Source: Bacteroidales bacterium (GTDB lineage: Bacteria; Bacteroidota; Bacteroidia; Bacteroidales; WCHB1-69). From it: 49,427 nucleotides of DNA. Of this stretch, positions 16,808 through 25,248 are shown piece by piece; position 1 is the stretch's first letter; each line of letters starts with the position of its first letter. The stretch lies in contig JAFXSR010000078.1 of NCBI GenBank assembly GCA_017525505.1, forward strand, positions 1 through 49,427. Reading direction: 5' to 3'. The notes under the pieces are model-generated. The model made no database searches and was not told the origin of the DNA. It saw only the letters and a list, made by a program, of their open reading frames with translations. A program made the translations under genes and the position numbers.

Positions 16808-17260
16808 TTACCAGAACTTCGCGGTGATATCCACGGGGTGGCCATTCTGGTTGTGGTAGAGGCGCTGGTTGGTGGTGCGGGATTTCAAGCCTCCCCTACT
16901 CGGCTGGTAAGAACCGACTTTTACATAGTCAAATGAGGAAAAGCTTTTGGGCAGTTGCGCATTGCCAGAATACCAAGCCACTTTCAGGCGGCTTTTCTGG
17001 CGGACATAGGCAGCCAGATGCTCCACATCCTGCGGAGTGGCATCACCGCCCATGAAACAAAAACAGGTAATCTGCTTGCCATACTTCTTCAACAGCGCAT
17101 CCACCTCCGCCTCGTTCAAGGCATGGCCAATATCGTTGTGCAGATGCGGACTATGACAGCCCACACAACGGTGCGGACAATTGGTGATATTGACCGCCAA
17201 AGTCACCTCATCAGGAATTTCCTGGAAAACGATGTCAAAATTGTAATATTTAAGGGCCAC
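16808..17260 (-). CDS. nrdG: Anaerobic ribonucleotide reductase activating protein
   Basis: Radical-SAM activase that makes the glycyl radical on NrdD. It is 150 residues, the usual NrdG length. The cluster motif NCPHRCVGCHSPHL carries C28, C32 and C35 in the CxxxCxxC spacing that binds the 4Fe-4S cluster. FMGGDATPQDV near residue 70 is the SAM-binding GGE/GGD-type strand. It lies downstream of nrdD on the same strand with a 105-base gap holding tandem words, and is probably transcribed with it under the B12 riboswitch. It works in the cytosol without oxygen. Confidence 0.93.
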   Translation of the reverse strand: MALKYYNFDIVFQEIPDEVTLAVNITNCPHRCVGCHSPHLHNDIGHALNEAEVDALLKKYGKQITCFCFMGGDATPQDVEHLAAYVRQKSRLKVAWYSGNAQLPKSFSSFDYVKVGSYQPSRGGLKSRTTNQRLYHNQNGHPVDITAKFW

Positions 17261-17285
17261 TGGTGTCTATTTTATTAATCGTCAA

Positions 17286-17364
17286 GACGTGGAGACGTGG
17301 AGACGTGGAGACGAATTTATGCTTTATCGTCTTAACGTCTCCACGCCTTAACGTCTTAACGTAT
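17286..17364. repeat. 8-base tandem words forming an imperfect hairpin
   Basis: Three GACGTGGA units (17286-17309) face a run of complementary 8-base words on the other side (CGTCTTAA, CGTCTCCA, CGCCTTAA, CGTCTTAA; about 17328-17362). The same word recurs at 34675-34695 and 35793-35828. Confidence 0.8.
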
Positions 17365-17365
17365 C

Positions 17366-19456
17366 TTACATATTCCCATAATATCTTCTGCTGGCTTCCT
17401 CCTGGCGAGCCTGGGAGAAACTGCTGACACGTTTCATGTAACCGATCACTCGGGTCAGGTAGTCAATGTTTTTGCTGTGGCACTCGGGGCATTCGTGCAG
17501 ATAGCGTTTGTCGATGTGGCCGCAGTCATTGCAAACAGTATTCGGAATGTTGAAAGTGAAGTAGTTGCAACCTTCCTGGGCAGCCACACGCAACAACTGG
17601 CGATACTGGGCCTGTGACAAGTGCTCTTCCAAATTGGCATGAAGAGCCGAACCGCCCGTCAGATGGGCGATATAACGGGAACCATGCAGTCTGAACTTGT
17701 CTATCAGGTTCAAAGAATCATCTTCCACCTTATAGAAATAGCTGTTGTAGCAATCGCGCGGCACCTCATAGCCATCCTCACGATCCCATTTGGCGTGTTT
17801 CACACCCACATTCTCGGCAGGAATCATTTCGCAGTTGAACATCAGCTCTTTCGTTCTATACTGATGATTATACTGCTCTACCAAACCCAGAACACCTTCA
17901 ACAAAATGCTGATACTCTTCATTATCATTGATTGGAATGCCCAGATATTCGGCGGCTTCCACCAAACCGTTTACACCGATGGTCAGATACTGACGGTTGA
18001 TGGCGATGTAACCTGCATCGAACAAAGGCAACATACCCTTGCTTTGTAAATACTTAAGATTCTCATTATAAGCAGTTTGTACCTTATGCATCAGGTCTAT
18101 CACCTCGCCCACGAACTGCAAATGAGGGATGTTGTTCCGGTGTTCGTACTGGATACAACGGTTGATGTTGATAGTTAGCACACTTTTGGAGCCAGTGGAC
18201 ACACCGCCAGCACCCAAAGTATAGCTGAAGCCATTGTCCTGGATCTCGTTACGGAGGCGGCAGCAGCTACTCAGTGAGTCGGCATTGTCGCTGACGTAAG
18301 TGAAAAACGAATGGCCGGCGGCATACATCTCTGCTGTGAAATCGGCGTATTCGGCATCCATAATGTCGCCATCCTTGGATAGCAGTGCCATGGTCTCCAC
18401 GGGGAAAGTCAGGACGGAACGGGTACGCTCGGCATTGAACCAGCGCATGAAGCGTTTTTGCAGCCAGCTGAGGGACTCCCAGATGGGCTGGGTAGCGTCG
18501 GGGAAACGGAACTGTCCGAAGAGGCTCTCGAAATAATAGCGGTCATAGTAGGCCACATTCCAGAACACCGACTGGAAGTTACGCGCGCCCGTAGGCTGGT
18601 TGATGGAATACACCACTTGCTCAAAGCAGTCGGTAATCATCTTATCGATAGAACGTTGTCTCACAGACAGATCCACAATCTTGTCGGCATGCTGATAATA
18701 ATCATCACCATATTCTTTTCTGATGAAATAATCCATATACATCAGGAATTCGGGCGTGGCGCAGGCGCCGCTCAACATGCTGGACACCATGAACACCATA
18801 TTGACGAATCCGCCGCAGTAGGATTTCAGGTTGGTAGGAGCGGAGGCGTTGCCGCCGATGCTCTTGGTACCGCCCAGCAGCCAAGGGTACATGGTAATGC
18901 TGGCGCAGTAATTGGCAATACTGGTTTCATCATTCTTATATATAAAATGATGATTCAATAAATACATATATTTATCGGCCAATTCCTTGCCATACAAATC
19001 CTTGATTTTGTCGCACAACATGCGGCGGTTGAGACGGATGAAGTTGGACTTAGGCAACTCACCGATCAAGGTGGCAATATTCTTTTTCTCCACATTGGCA
19101 TTGGCGTCGTACTTGCTTCCGGTAGCGGCATTGGAAGCGTTGCAATAGTTGATGAGGAAGTCCAGTTTCTCCTTAACCTCACGGTCTTCATAATGATGCT
19201 GGCGGTACAGGATGTACGACTTTGCCACCTCATAGTAGCGCTCGGCCATCAGAGCCACTTCCACCTGGTTCTGAATCTCCTCCACGGAAATGCCGTCATA
19301 AATCTTCAGGCGGCTCATCACATCGATGAGCACCTCCTGTGTGGCGAAACTGTCCACGGACAGGAAAGCCTTGGAGATAGCGTTTTTGATTTTGTCTGCG
19401 GAAAAAGGTTCCCGCTTGCCGTTCCTTTTAATAATGTACAACTGGTCCATCATCAT
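17366..19456 (-). CDS. nrdD: Anaerobic (class III) ribonucleoside-triphosphate reductase
   Basis: Makes deoxynucleotides from ribonucleoside triphosphates under anaerobic conditions, using a glycyl radical. It is 696 residues. An ATP-cone occupies about 5-95 (LYIIKRNGKREPFSADKI). The C-terminal zinc site is CNDCG with CPECH near 645-662, and the radical loop is RVIGYM with Gly672 as the radical residue, near the end as expected. All major parts are present. A cobalamin riboswitch lies upstream on the same strand (19551-19690), and nrdG follows. Of three adjacent Met codons at the start, the first (19456) is shown. Confidence 0.95.
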   Translation of the reverse strand: MMMDQLYIIKRNGKREPFSADKIKNAISKAFLSVDSFATQEVLIDVMSRLKIYDGISVEEIQNQVEVALMAERYYEVAKSYILYRQHHYEDREVKEKLDFLINYCNASNAATGSKYDANANVEKKNIATLIGELPKSNFIRLNRRMLCDKIKDLYGKELADKYMYLLNHHFIYKNDETSIANYCASITMYPWLLGGTKSIGGNASAPTNLKSYCGGFVNMVFMVSSMLSGACATPEFLMYMDYFIRKEYGDDYYQHADKIVDLSVRQRSIDKMITDCFEQVVYSINQPTGARNFQSVFWNVAYYDRYYFESLFGQFRFPDATQPIWESLSWLQKRFMRWFNAERTRSVLTFPVETMALLSKDGDIMDAEYADFTAEMYAAGHSFFTYVSDNADSLSSCCRLRNEIQDNGFSYTLGAGGVSTGSKSVLTININRCIQYEHRNNIPHLQFVGEVIDLMHKVQTAYNENLKYLQSKGMLPLFDAGYIAINRQYLTIGVNGLVEAAEYLGIPINDNEEYQHFVEGVLGLVEQYNHQYRTKELMFNCEMIPAENVGVKHAKWDREDGYEVPRDCYNSYFYKVEDDSLNLIDKFRLHGSRYIAHLTGGSALHANLEEHLSQAQYRQLLRVAAQEGCNYFTFNIPNTVCNDCGHIDKRYLHECPECHSKNIDYLTRVIGYMKRVSSFSQARQEEASRRYYGNM

Positions 19457-19550
19457 GTTGATAATAAGATTTTTAAATCCGCTTGGGGAGAAATCGCACG
19501 TTCTCTACCGTCCTCAATTGCTCTTAGTCCCGAAAGCATGAACACTACGT

Positions 19551-19690
19551 TGGGGCAGGTCTTCTGGCTCGTTCCCATTTTCACGTCTTCCCAACCGGAT
19601 GGTCAGTGACATGGGGTGAAAATGTCATTTTCAGAACTTACAGCTACGGGTATAGCCACTGATTCTCACAGCGTTCCCTATTAATCTTTT
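19551..19690 (-). promoter_or_regulatory. Cobalamin (B12) riboswitch upstream of nrdD
   Basis: Read on the minus strand from 19690, the conserved blocks come in order: AATAGGGAAC, GTGAGAATC, CCCGTAGCTGTAAGT, a B12-box-like TGTCACTGACC, GGGAAGACG and AGCCAGAAGACCTGCC. It ends 95 bases before the nrdD start. B12 binding normally turns such genes off, so nrdDG should be made when cobalamin is scarce. That makes sense if the cell also has a B12-dependent class II reductase elsewhere. The 400-base gap 19457-19856 is otherwise promoter sequence for both directions. Confidence 0.9.
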
Positions 19691-19707
19691 CAGAACCCTA
19701 ACAGCTG

Positions 19708-19715
19708 CAAAAATA
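19708..19715 (-). promoter_or_regulatory. -7 promoter box for the nrdD riboswitch transcript
   Basis: TATTTTTG on the minus strand, 18 bases before the first conserved riboswitch block. Confidence 0.6.
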
Positions 19716-19834
19716 AAACATCATTTTGGAATAAAAAAGGCATCACTCGACTTTTTATAAACATTCTTATTAACAAAAAAAGCATTACTATTTATCACGA
19801 AGTCCTTGGTGAATCCAAAATCAAAAAAAATCAG

Positions 19835-19842
19835 TATCTTTG
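19835..19842 (+). promoter_or_regulatory. -7 promoter box for the large membrane protein gene
   Basis: TATCTTTG followed by GC, 15 bases upstream of the ATG at 19857. This argues that the ATG at 19857, not the upstream in-frame GTG at 19806, is the real start. Confidence 0.65.
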
Positions 19843-19856
19843 CAGAAACAAACAAA

Positions 19857-21767
19857 ATGCAACACACAAGTAAATTATCGGAGATTTTTTGGCTTATAAT
19901 CGTCACGATAGTCATTGTTCTCTTTTCATATCCTGATATCCATCCAGACTATGGGCCTGGGTTGGATCCATCGTATGTATGGGGACTTAACTGGCTATTT
20001 GTCAACGACTACGATAGTTTAATCCATCTGATTTATCCCTTTGGGCCTCTTGCATTTTTGAAGATTCCAAGCTACGAAGGAGCTAACTTCATCCTCTTCC
20101 TTATCTTTTTCACTCTATTGAAGGTCAGCTTCGTTGTGCTGGGACTCACCGTAGCTGGTGTAGTGGGAAAAAGCAATGACACCACATCCGGCACCAATTA
20201 CGCCAACCAATGGCTGATACCGTCTGGACTGCTGTTTCTCGCCTCATATTTCACCAATATAGACCTGTTGATCATTATCAATTGCATCTTTTTATCCCTA
20301 ATCCATCTACACCACCAAAAATGGTGGGCATTTACCACAGCCGTAATAATCGCCATCCTCTCCCTTTTCATCAAAGTATCCATTGGTGTAAACGCATTGT
20401 CGGTTATTGCGGTAACTCTTGTGATTTCATGGTTTACGCACAAGGATCTGAAGATTCTATCCATACAATCCTCCATCTTCACAGTTACATTATTGCTGTT
20501 CTCCTTCATCATATTGCATAATACAAACAATATAATCAACTGGTACACAGGTATTTTTCATCTTATTTTCGGATATGGTTCTTTAAATACATATTATCAC
20601 AATCATGCGATATATCTATTGTTTTTTTTCTTGACTCTCCTTGGTGGTCCGCTGATTTGCAAAAGCATTTCCGCCAGATTTTTTTGCCTTATGTCCATCA
20701 TTCCCCTATTGGCATTTTGGAAACACGGTATAATACGCGAGGATTGTTGGCATTATTTCGGGATGGTCTATTTCGTCATTGTTTATTGGCTGATTCTCTC
20801 ACTTCTGGAAGAACAGAGGAAAGCTTACACGCTATTACTCGGTGCCATCTCCTTACTATCGCTAATGCTGAATGCCGCCGAGATGGATGGATATGATATG
20901 CGTACCTCCAAAGAGTTTTGCGGCGTGAAGAACATGACCGAACCTTTTTTCCATTACCACAATTACATTTCCAAAACTGAAGAAAATACCAACTGGCGAT
21001 TACAAGAAAGTCAATTGCCGGACACCATGCTGCAAATGATCGGGTCGTCCAGTATCGACATTTATCCTTTTGAATTCTCGTATGCCGCTCAAAACCAGCT
21101 CAACTGGAAACCCCGTACCGCTTTGGGCACCGCACTTTCAACATGGTTAGAGGCCAAATCAGCCCAGAACTTCTCGGAAAAAGAAGAGGCTGCTCGTTTT
21201 GTGCTTTGGCATTTTCAGAAAGATCATTACGGGAAAAGATCCGCCTCAATGGATCAACGTTATTTTCTGAATGACGAGCCCGAAGTGGTGAAAAACATCA
21301 TCAATCACTATGAGCCAGTAGCGACAAGCGAGCATCTGATGCTATTGGCTCATAGCAGCAGTCCTGCCTTGAAAGACGCAGAATACGGAGAGGTTTTCCA
21401 CTCCCGATGGAACGAATGGATAGAGATTCCCCAAGTGGAGAATACCATTGTACGCGTTAAAGTCAGTTCAAGCAAAAACATTATAGGGAAAATCCGCTCA
21501 ATTATATACAAAGATATTTTCTATCTGATTGAATACCAAACTGCTGAAGGCGAGAATTACACCTATCACTATGACCCTGCATTGGCAACAGAAGGTTTAT
21601 GGTGCGCACCCTTCATACAATGGCCTTGCGACTCTGTCAGAGAAGCTCCGGCAGTCAGATTCCGGCTTTCGACCGACAATCAGAAATATGTAAAACCGGA
21701 AATCAGCTTACAGTTTGAGCATCTAGAACTGACAGACAGACCTAATCTGTTTTCAGATAAAAAATAA
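19857..21767 (+). CDS. Large polytopic membrane protein of unknown function
   Basis: A 636-residue protein with about ten to eleven membrane helices in the first 400 residues and a soluble C-terminal domain of about 230. The opening PDYGPGLDPSYVWGLNWLF, then YPFGPLAFLK, resembles a family of GT-C-like polytopic proteins that start with a DxSW-type motif and a later GPL; their substrates are mostly unknown. It could be a lipid-linked sugar transferase, but no catalytic acidic pair in the first loop can be assigned with confidence. It stands alone between divergent nrdD and a convergent ATPase gene. Confidence 0.6.
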   Translation: MQHTSKLSEIFWLIIVTIVIVLFSYPDIHPDYGPGLDPSYVWGLNWLFVNDYDSLIHLIYPFGPLAFLKIPSYEGANFILFLIFFTLLKVSFVVLGLTVAGVVGKSNDTTSGTNYANQWLIPSGLLFLASYFTNIDLLIIINCIFLSLIHLHHQKWWAFTTAVIIAILSLFIKVSIGVNALSVIAVTLVISWFTHKDLKILSIQSSIFTVTLLLFSFIILHNTNNIINWYTGIFHLIFGYGSLNTYYHNHAIYLLFFFLTLLGGPLICKSISARFFCLMSIIPLLAFWKHGIIREDCWHYFGMVYFVIVYWLILSLLEEQRKAYTLLLGAISLLSLMLNAAEMDGYDMRTSKEFCGVKNMTEPFFHYHNYISKTEENTNWRLQESQLPDTMLQMIGSSSIDIYPFEFSYAAQNQLNWKPRTALGTALSTWLEAKSAQNFSEKEEAARFVLWHFQKDHYGKRSASMDQRYFLNDEPEVVKNIINHYEPVATSEHLMLLAHSSSPALKDAEYGEVFHSRWNEWIEIPQVENTIVRVKVSSSKNIIGKIRSIIYKDIFYLIEYQTAEGENYTYHYDPALATEGLWCAPFIQWPCDSVREAPAVRFRLSTDNQKYVKPEISLQFEHLELTDRPNLFSDKK

Positions 21768-21796
21768 TGAAACGGGAAATGCCCAAATGGAAGCGG

Positions 21797-22420
21797 TTAC
21801 TTGCGTGAGGCATTTATGTTGGCCTCTATCTGGTCCAATACTTTCAGCACATGCTGGATTTTATCCTCAAAGCGAATTTCCGCTTCGATAACCTGCAATA
21901 CAGGATGTCCTTTCCATACTGTCAAGATACGGTCATCCACATCGCGAGCCACCTCCACCGACTCGGAGCGGCACTTATTATTATATAAGGTATAGAAATC
22001 CTCGGCGCCTTTGGCGGCGGTGCAAATGTGCAGCACCGCATCGTAACGCTCATTGCGAAGCTGCTGTTCGGTCATGCCGATATCGTCTTTGATATGCTGC
22101 CACACTTCCGAAGGCATGTAAGCGGCGGTGTCCATGGTGCCACGGTCGCAAATCAGCAGGGCGGGCTTGCCACAATTCTCCGCAATCCTCATCATGCTAT
22201 CCTCCATCTGCAGCTGAAATTGCAGTTTTGATTCTTCTGTAATGTATGACAGATGAGCATCTTTAGTCAGGAAATCGGCTCCCGCCTCGCTGAACAGTGT
22301 GGCGGATTCCGGTAGCAAATAAACCGCATAGCCTTTCAACTCGAATCTCTCTCTGATACGTTTCAGAATGGTTGATTTTCCCGCACAGGGACCTCCGGTG
22401 AGTGCGATTCTTGTGACCAT
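21797..22420 (-). CDS. AAA_28-type P-loop ATPase/kinase-like protein
   Basis: A 207-residue soluble nucleotide-binding protein. The P-loop is GGPCAGKST (9-17), and LLICDRGTMDTAAYM near 88-102 is the Walker B/DRG segment typical of NadR-like and TRPL-defect-like AAA_28 proteins. It may be a small-molecule kinase; the substrate is unknown. It is the last gene of a minus-strand group lpxD-lpxC-this gene, 17 bases after lpxC, and is probably co-transcribed with it. No link to lipid A synthesis is visible in the protein. Confidence 0.75.
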   Translation of the reverse strand: MVTRIALTGGPCAGKSTILKRIRERFELKGYAVYLLPESATLFSEAGADFLTKDAHLSYITEESKLQFQLQMEDSMMRIAENCGKPALLICDRGTMDTAAYMPSEVWQHIKDDIGMTEQQLRNERYDAVLHICTAAKGAEDFYTLYNNKCRSESVEVARDVDDRILTVWKGHPVLQVIEAEIRFEDKIQHVLKVLDQIEANINASRK

Positions 22421-22437
22421 GGGTGTTCGTTTTGCGA

Positions 22438-23337
22438 TTATTCAGACAACATTTTCTTGGCCAGTTCCGTATTGGCAAAATGTCCCGGATGACTGGCATA
22501 CACCCTTCCCTTCAGCGGTTTGCCCAGCAGGTACAGGTCGCCCACAAGGTCAAGGAGCTTATGCCGTGCCGGCTCGTTGGGATGATGTAGCTCCACATTG
22601 TCCAGCACACCATTCTCTGTTACTTTCAAATTCTTACGATTGAAAAAAGCGCTCAGTTGGTCCAATACTTTCTGATCCGGCATCTGAGCCACGAAAACGA
22701 TGGCATTGTCCACATCACCGCCCTTCACCAGATTGTTGGCAATCAGAAATTGCAGTTCGTGCAGGAAAACAAAGGTCCTGCAATTATATATATCCGGATA
22801 GAAATTGGCAATATCTTTCAGTTCTGCCGTTTGGGTGGCCAACACCGCAGTTCCGTAGTCCACATCCACCTTCAGTTCGAAACCATCGTAGGGTTCCACC
22901 CGTATCTCAATCTGTTTTTCGGGCAAGGAGAAAACGTAGGGTTTCATCACCACGAAATATTCTCTCTCCTGTTGCTGCTCCACGACACCGGCTTTTTGCA
23001 GGGACTCCACATAATAGCGGGCGCTGCCATCCAGAATTGGGGTCTCCTCGGCATTGATATCCACTATGACATTGTCAATCTGCAGTCCTGCAAGGGCCGC
23101 CATCAGGTGCTCCACTGTGCGCACCTCGGCATTGTTCTCCTTGAGGGAAGTGCCACGAGAGGTGTCGAAAACATTGGTAGCGATAGCGCGAACCAGCGGC
23201 TGTCCCGGCAAATCGACACGGCGGAACAGGATGCCCGTGTGTTCAGGGGCGGGGTTGAAAGTTACGGTTACATTTTTTCCGGTATGCAGACCTCTGCCTG
23301 ACAGGCTGATGGGAGAGGTGATTGTATGAGTGTTCAT
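22438..23337 (-). CDS. lpxC: UDP-3-O-acyl-N-acetylglucosamine deacetylase, unfused
   Basis: Zinc enzyme for the first committed step of lipid A synthesis: removal of acetate from UDP-3-O-acyl-GlcNAc. It is 299 residues. Zinc ligands by comparison with the E. coli enzyme are H77 (in TVEHLMAAL), H259 and D263 (in ARHKLLDLVGDLYL); E76 is the general base and H286 lies in PGHFANTE. Most Bacteroidetes carry LpxC fused to FabZ in a protein of about 460 residues. Here the gene ends at the LpxC boundary with a clean TAA, and the next gene is an ATPase, so FabZ must be encoded elsewhere. Confidence 0.93.
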   Translation of the reverse strand: MNTHTITSPISLSGRGLHTGKNVTVTFNPAPEHTGILFRRVDLPGQPLVRAIATNVFDTSRGTSLKENNAEVRTVEHLMAALAGLQIDNVIVDINAEETPILDGSARYYVESLQKAGVVEQQQEREYFVVMKPYVFSLPEKQIEIRVEPYDGFELKVDVDYGTAVLATQTAELKDIANFYPDIYNCRTFVFLHELQFLIANNLVKGGDVDNAIVFVAQMPDQKVLDQLSAFFNRKNLKVTENGVLDNVELHHPNEPARHKLLDLVGDLYLLGKPLKGRVYASHPGHFANTELAKKMLSE

Positions 23338-23498
23338 TAGGGATTAGGGGTTAGCTTTTAGGGGTTAGAAGGTGAGAAGGTGAGTAGAATATTGGAATTT
23401 GGATTTTGGATTTTGAATTCCGAGTTTCATTTGCACATTTGCTAATTAACTAATTTGCTAATTCTAATTGGCACATTAGCACATTGATAATTAGCACA
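23338..23498. repeat. Intergenic tandem-word region between lpxD and lpxC
   Basis: Several short word arrays follow each other: GGTTAG and AAGGTGAG words, TTTGGAT/TTTGAAT words (about 23397-23420), CTAATT-based 8-base words (about 23443-23470), and AGCACATT words (about 23470-23500). No promoter box or gene was seen. Confidence 0.7.
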
Positions 23499-24509
23499 TT
23501 AAAAATCTAATTTACTAATTTTCTGGAAGAGTTCGGGTAGTTTTTTACGGTAGATGATGAGGCGCCGCTCCTGGGTGATGGGGATGGCAGGACTGCCGAG
23601 GTAGGCCTGTCCACCTTTCAGAGAGTTGGTCACACCGGACTGGGCCGCCACGATGGTCTGGTCGCCGATAGTGATATGGCCGGCAACGCCCACCTGACCG
23701 GCAAAGATGCAATGCTTGCCCACCTTGGTGGAGCCAGACACACCCGACTGGGCAGCGAAGGCACTACCCTCGCCCACTTCCACATTATGGGCAATCTGCA
23801 CCAGATTGTCAATCTTGGCATTCTTGTGGATGATGGTGGAGCCCATGGTGGCGCGGTCGATGCAAGTGTTGGCGCCAATTTCCACATTGTCCTCGATGAC
23901 CACATTGCCGATTTGCGGCACCTTGGTGAACTCACCATTCTGGGCGGCGAAACCGAAACCATCGGCACCGATGACTGTGCCCGCATGGATGATACAGTCG
24001 TTACCCACCACACACTCGGCATAGACTTTCACGCCGGAGTTCAGCACCGTGTCATGACCAACTTTCACATTATCGCCGAGGCACGCATGCGGAAAAATCT
24101 TAGTATTGTCACCAACAACCACATTCTCGCCAATGCTGGCGAACTCGCCGATATAGACATTCTGGCCTATTTTGGCGGATTCGGCCACGCAAGCCATTTT
24201 GGAAATGCCAACCTTGCTGTTTTTCTTCATCTGATTATAGAAATCCAGCAATTTGGCGAAGGCGAAATAAGAGTTCTCCACCCGCAGCAAGGTGCAAGGC
24301 ACCGGCTTCTCGGGCACAAAATCCTTGTTCACGATAGCCGCTGTGGCTTTCGTCTCATATATATAATGTGTGTATTTGGGATTAGCGAGGAAGGTGAGAC
24401 CGCCTTCAAAGCCTGCTTCGATTTTGCAGACCGTTTTGATTTTGGCCTGGGCATCGCCCTCGACAGTAGCGGCGATGACTTCGGCGATTTGAGCGACTGT
24501 AAATTCCAT
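23499..24509 (-). CDS. lpxD: UDP-3-O-acylglucosamine N-acyltransferase
   Basis: Adds the N-linked hydroxyacyl chain in lipid A synthesis, the step after LpxC. It is 336 residues. An N-terminal uridine-binding domain (about 1-100, with GLTFLANPKYTHYIYETKA) is followed by a left-handed beta-helix of hexapeptide repeats (about 105-310: VYIGEFASIGENVVVGD and so on). The motif GADGFGFA and the catalytic-His segment QIAHNVEVG are present. A C-terminal helix (RRLIIYRKKLPELFQKI) matches the family's trimer helix. It is first in the group lpxD-lpxC-ATPase. Confidence 0.95.
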   Translation of the reverse strand: MEFTVAQIAEVIAATVEGDAQAKIKTVCKIEAGFEGGLTFLANPKYTHYIYETKATAAIVNKDFVPEKPVPCTLLRVENSYFAFAKLLDFYNQMKKNSKVGISKMACVAESAKIGQNVYIGEFASIGENVVVGDNTKIFPHACLGDNVKVGHDTVLNSGVKVYAECVVGNDCIIHAGTVIGADGFGFAAQNGEFTKVPQIGNVVIEDNVEIGANTCIDRATMGSTIIHKNAKIDNLVQIAHNVEVGEGSAFAAQSGVSGSTKVGKHCIFAGQVGVAGHITIGDQTIVAAQSGVTNSLKGGQAYLGSPAIPITQERRLIIYRKKLPELFQKISKLDF

Positions 24510-24529
24510 AATTTTTCAAATTTGTGATG

Positions 24530-24537
24530 CAAAAGTA
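24530..24537 (-). promoter_or_regulatory. -7 promoter box for lpxD
   Basis: TACTTTTG on the minus strand, 20 bases upstream of the lpxD ATG; it fits TAnnTTTG. Confidence 0.6.
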
Positions 24538-24660
24538 CGACATTTTGAGCCGCATTGTCCAATTCAAAGGCCTCATATCTATTAAAAAAAGTTAATAAGA
24601 ATCACAAAGCATTGATTTTCAGAAGCAAATAAAAAATTAAAAAAGATGGGGGTCAACTGC

Positions 24661-24690
24661 TTGTCGGAATCAAAAAAAGTTGTATCTTTG
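24661..24690 (+). promoter_or_regulatory. Promoter of tRNA-Ser
   Basis: TTG at 24661-24663, exactly 19 bases, then TATCTTTG at 24683-24690: the full Bacteroidetes -33/-7 arrangement. The tRNA begins 26 bases after the box. Confidence 0.8.
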
Positions 24691-24716
24691 CAGCCGATTT
24701 CAGAAATGAACCAAAC

Positions 24717-24803
24717 GGAAAGGTGGGTGAGTGGCTGAAACCAACAGTTTGCTAAACTGTCGTAGGGGTAACCCTACCGCGAGTTCGAATCTCGCCCTTT
24801 CCG
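24717..24803 (+). tRNA. tRNA-Ser (anticodon GCT)
   Basis: An 87-base class II tRNA. Acceptor stem GGAAAGG / CCTTTCC, anticodon arm ACAGT-TTGCTAA-ACTGT giving anticodon GCT (reads AGC and AGT), a long variable arm GTAGGGGTAACCCTAC, and T arm GCGAG-TTCGAAT-CTCGC. The discriminator base is G; CCA is not encoded. Confidence 0.97.
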
Positions 24804-24811
24804 CAGAGACT

Positions 24812-24844
24812 AAAAAGCGACGTGTCAACGTTGCTTTTTTTTTT
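24812..24844 (+). terminator. Terminator of tRNA-Ser
   Basis: AAGCGACGT pairs with ACGTTGCTT (one G-T pair) around a short loop, followed by about ten Ts. Confidence 0.85.
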
Positions 24845-25140
24845 GTTGGTTGCCGTCGCTGGCCGCTTTCGGACATGCGAGAGGCAAACAGCAAAAAAAG
24901 TACTTGCGCAGCAAGGGCTTTTTGGCTTGCAAGGACGCCTGCGGCAGCGAAGAGATCTCCAATCTCGCCCGTAACTCACCTTTGGCGGACGCTTGCGGAC
25001 TCATTTTTTTCTGCGACAACGATAAAAGCGATTACAAGCCCCTCGGGGCGCAGTTCGAGCGAATGGCGCGAAAATTGTCTTATTAAATACAGACGATTTG
25101 TGTGGAAAACTACAAACTTCGTCCGCGGCGATAGAAAAAA
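24845..25140. other. GC-rich stretch after tRNA-Ser, no clear gene
   Basis: About 290 bases, richer in GC than the flanks, with open frames on both strands but no recognisable protein. On the minus strand a frame reads LEISSLPQASLQAKKPLLRK; on the plus strand one ends in FERMARKLSY. Neither has a promoter or a family match. It may be a relic, an unrecognised RNA or a repeat that accompanies this tRNA. Confidence 0.35.
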
Positions 25141-25186
25141 TCACAAAAATGAGTGGATCATGGTAATCTTATATTATATTTTTTTG

Positions 25187-25194
25187 TATTTTTG
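25187..25194 (+). promoter_or_regulatory. -7 promoter box for the DUF4143-type ATPase
   Basis: TATTTTTG, 54 bases upstream of the ATG at 25249. It lies inside the longer in-frame extension to 25153, which rules that extension out as the start. Confidence 0.6.
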
Positions 25195-25248
25195 CAACGA
25201 ACAAAGCTGTTCATTACAAATGAACAATCATATAATAAATTGAAAACT

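Noticed and set aside
24961..24970. A 10-base match (AATCTCGCCC) to the tRNA-Ser T arm, as a possible attachment site
   Set aside because: Too short, no integrase gene and no bounded element between the two sites.
24700..24979. Minus-strand frames across tRNA-Ser
   Set aside because: They include the complement of the tRNA itself, a known source of false proteins.
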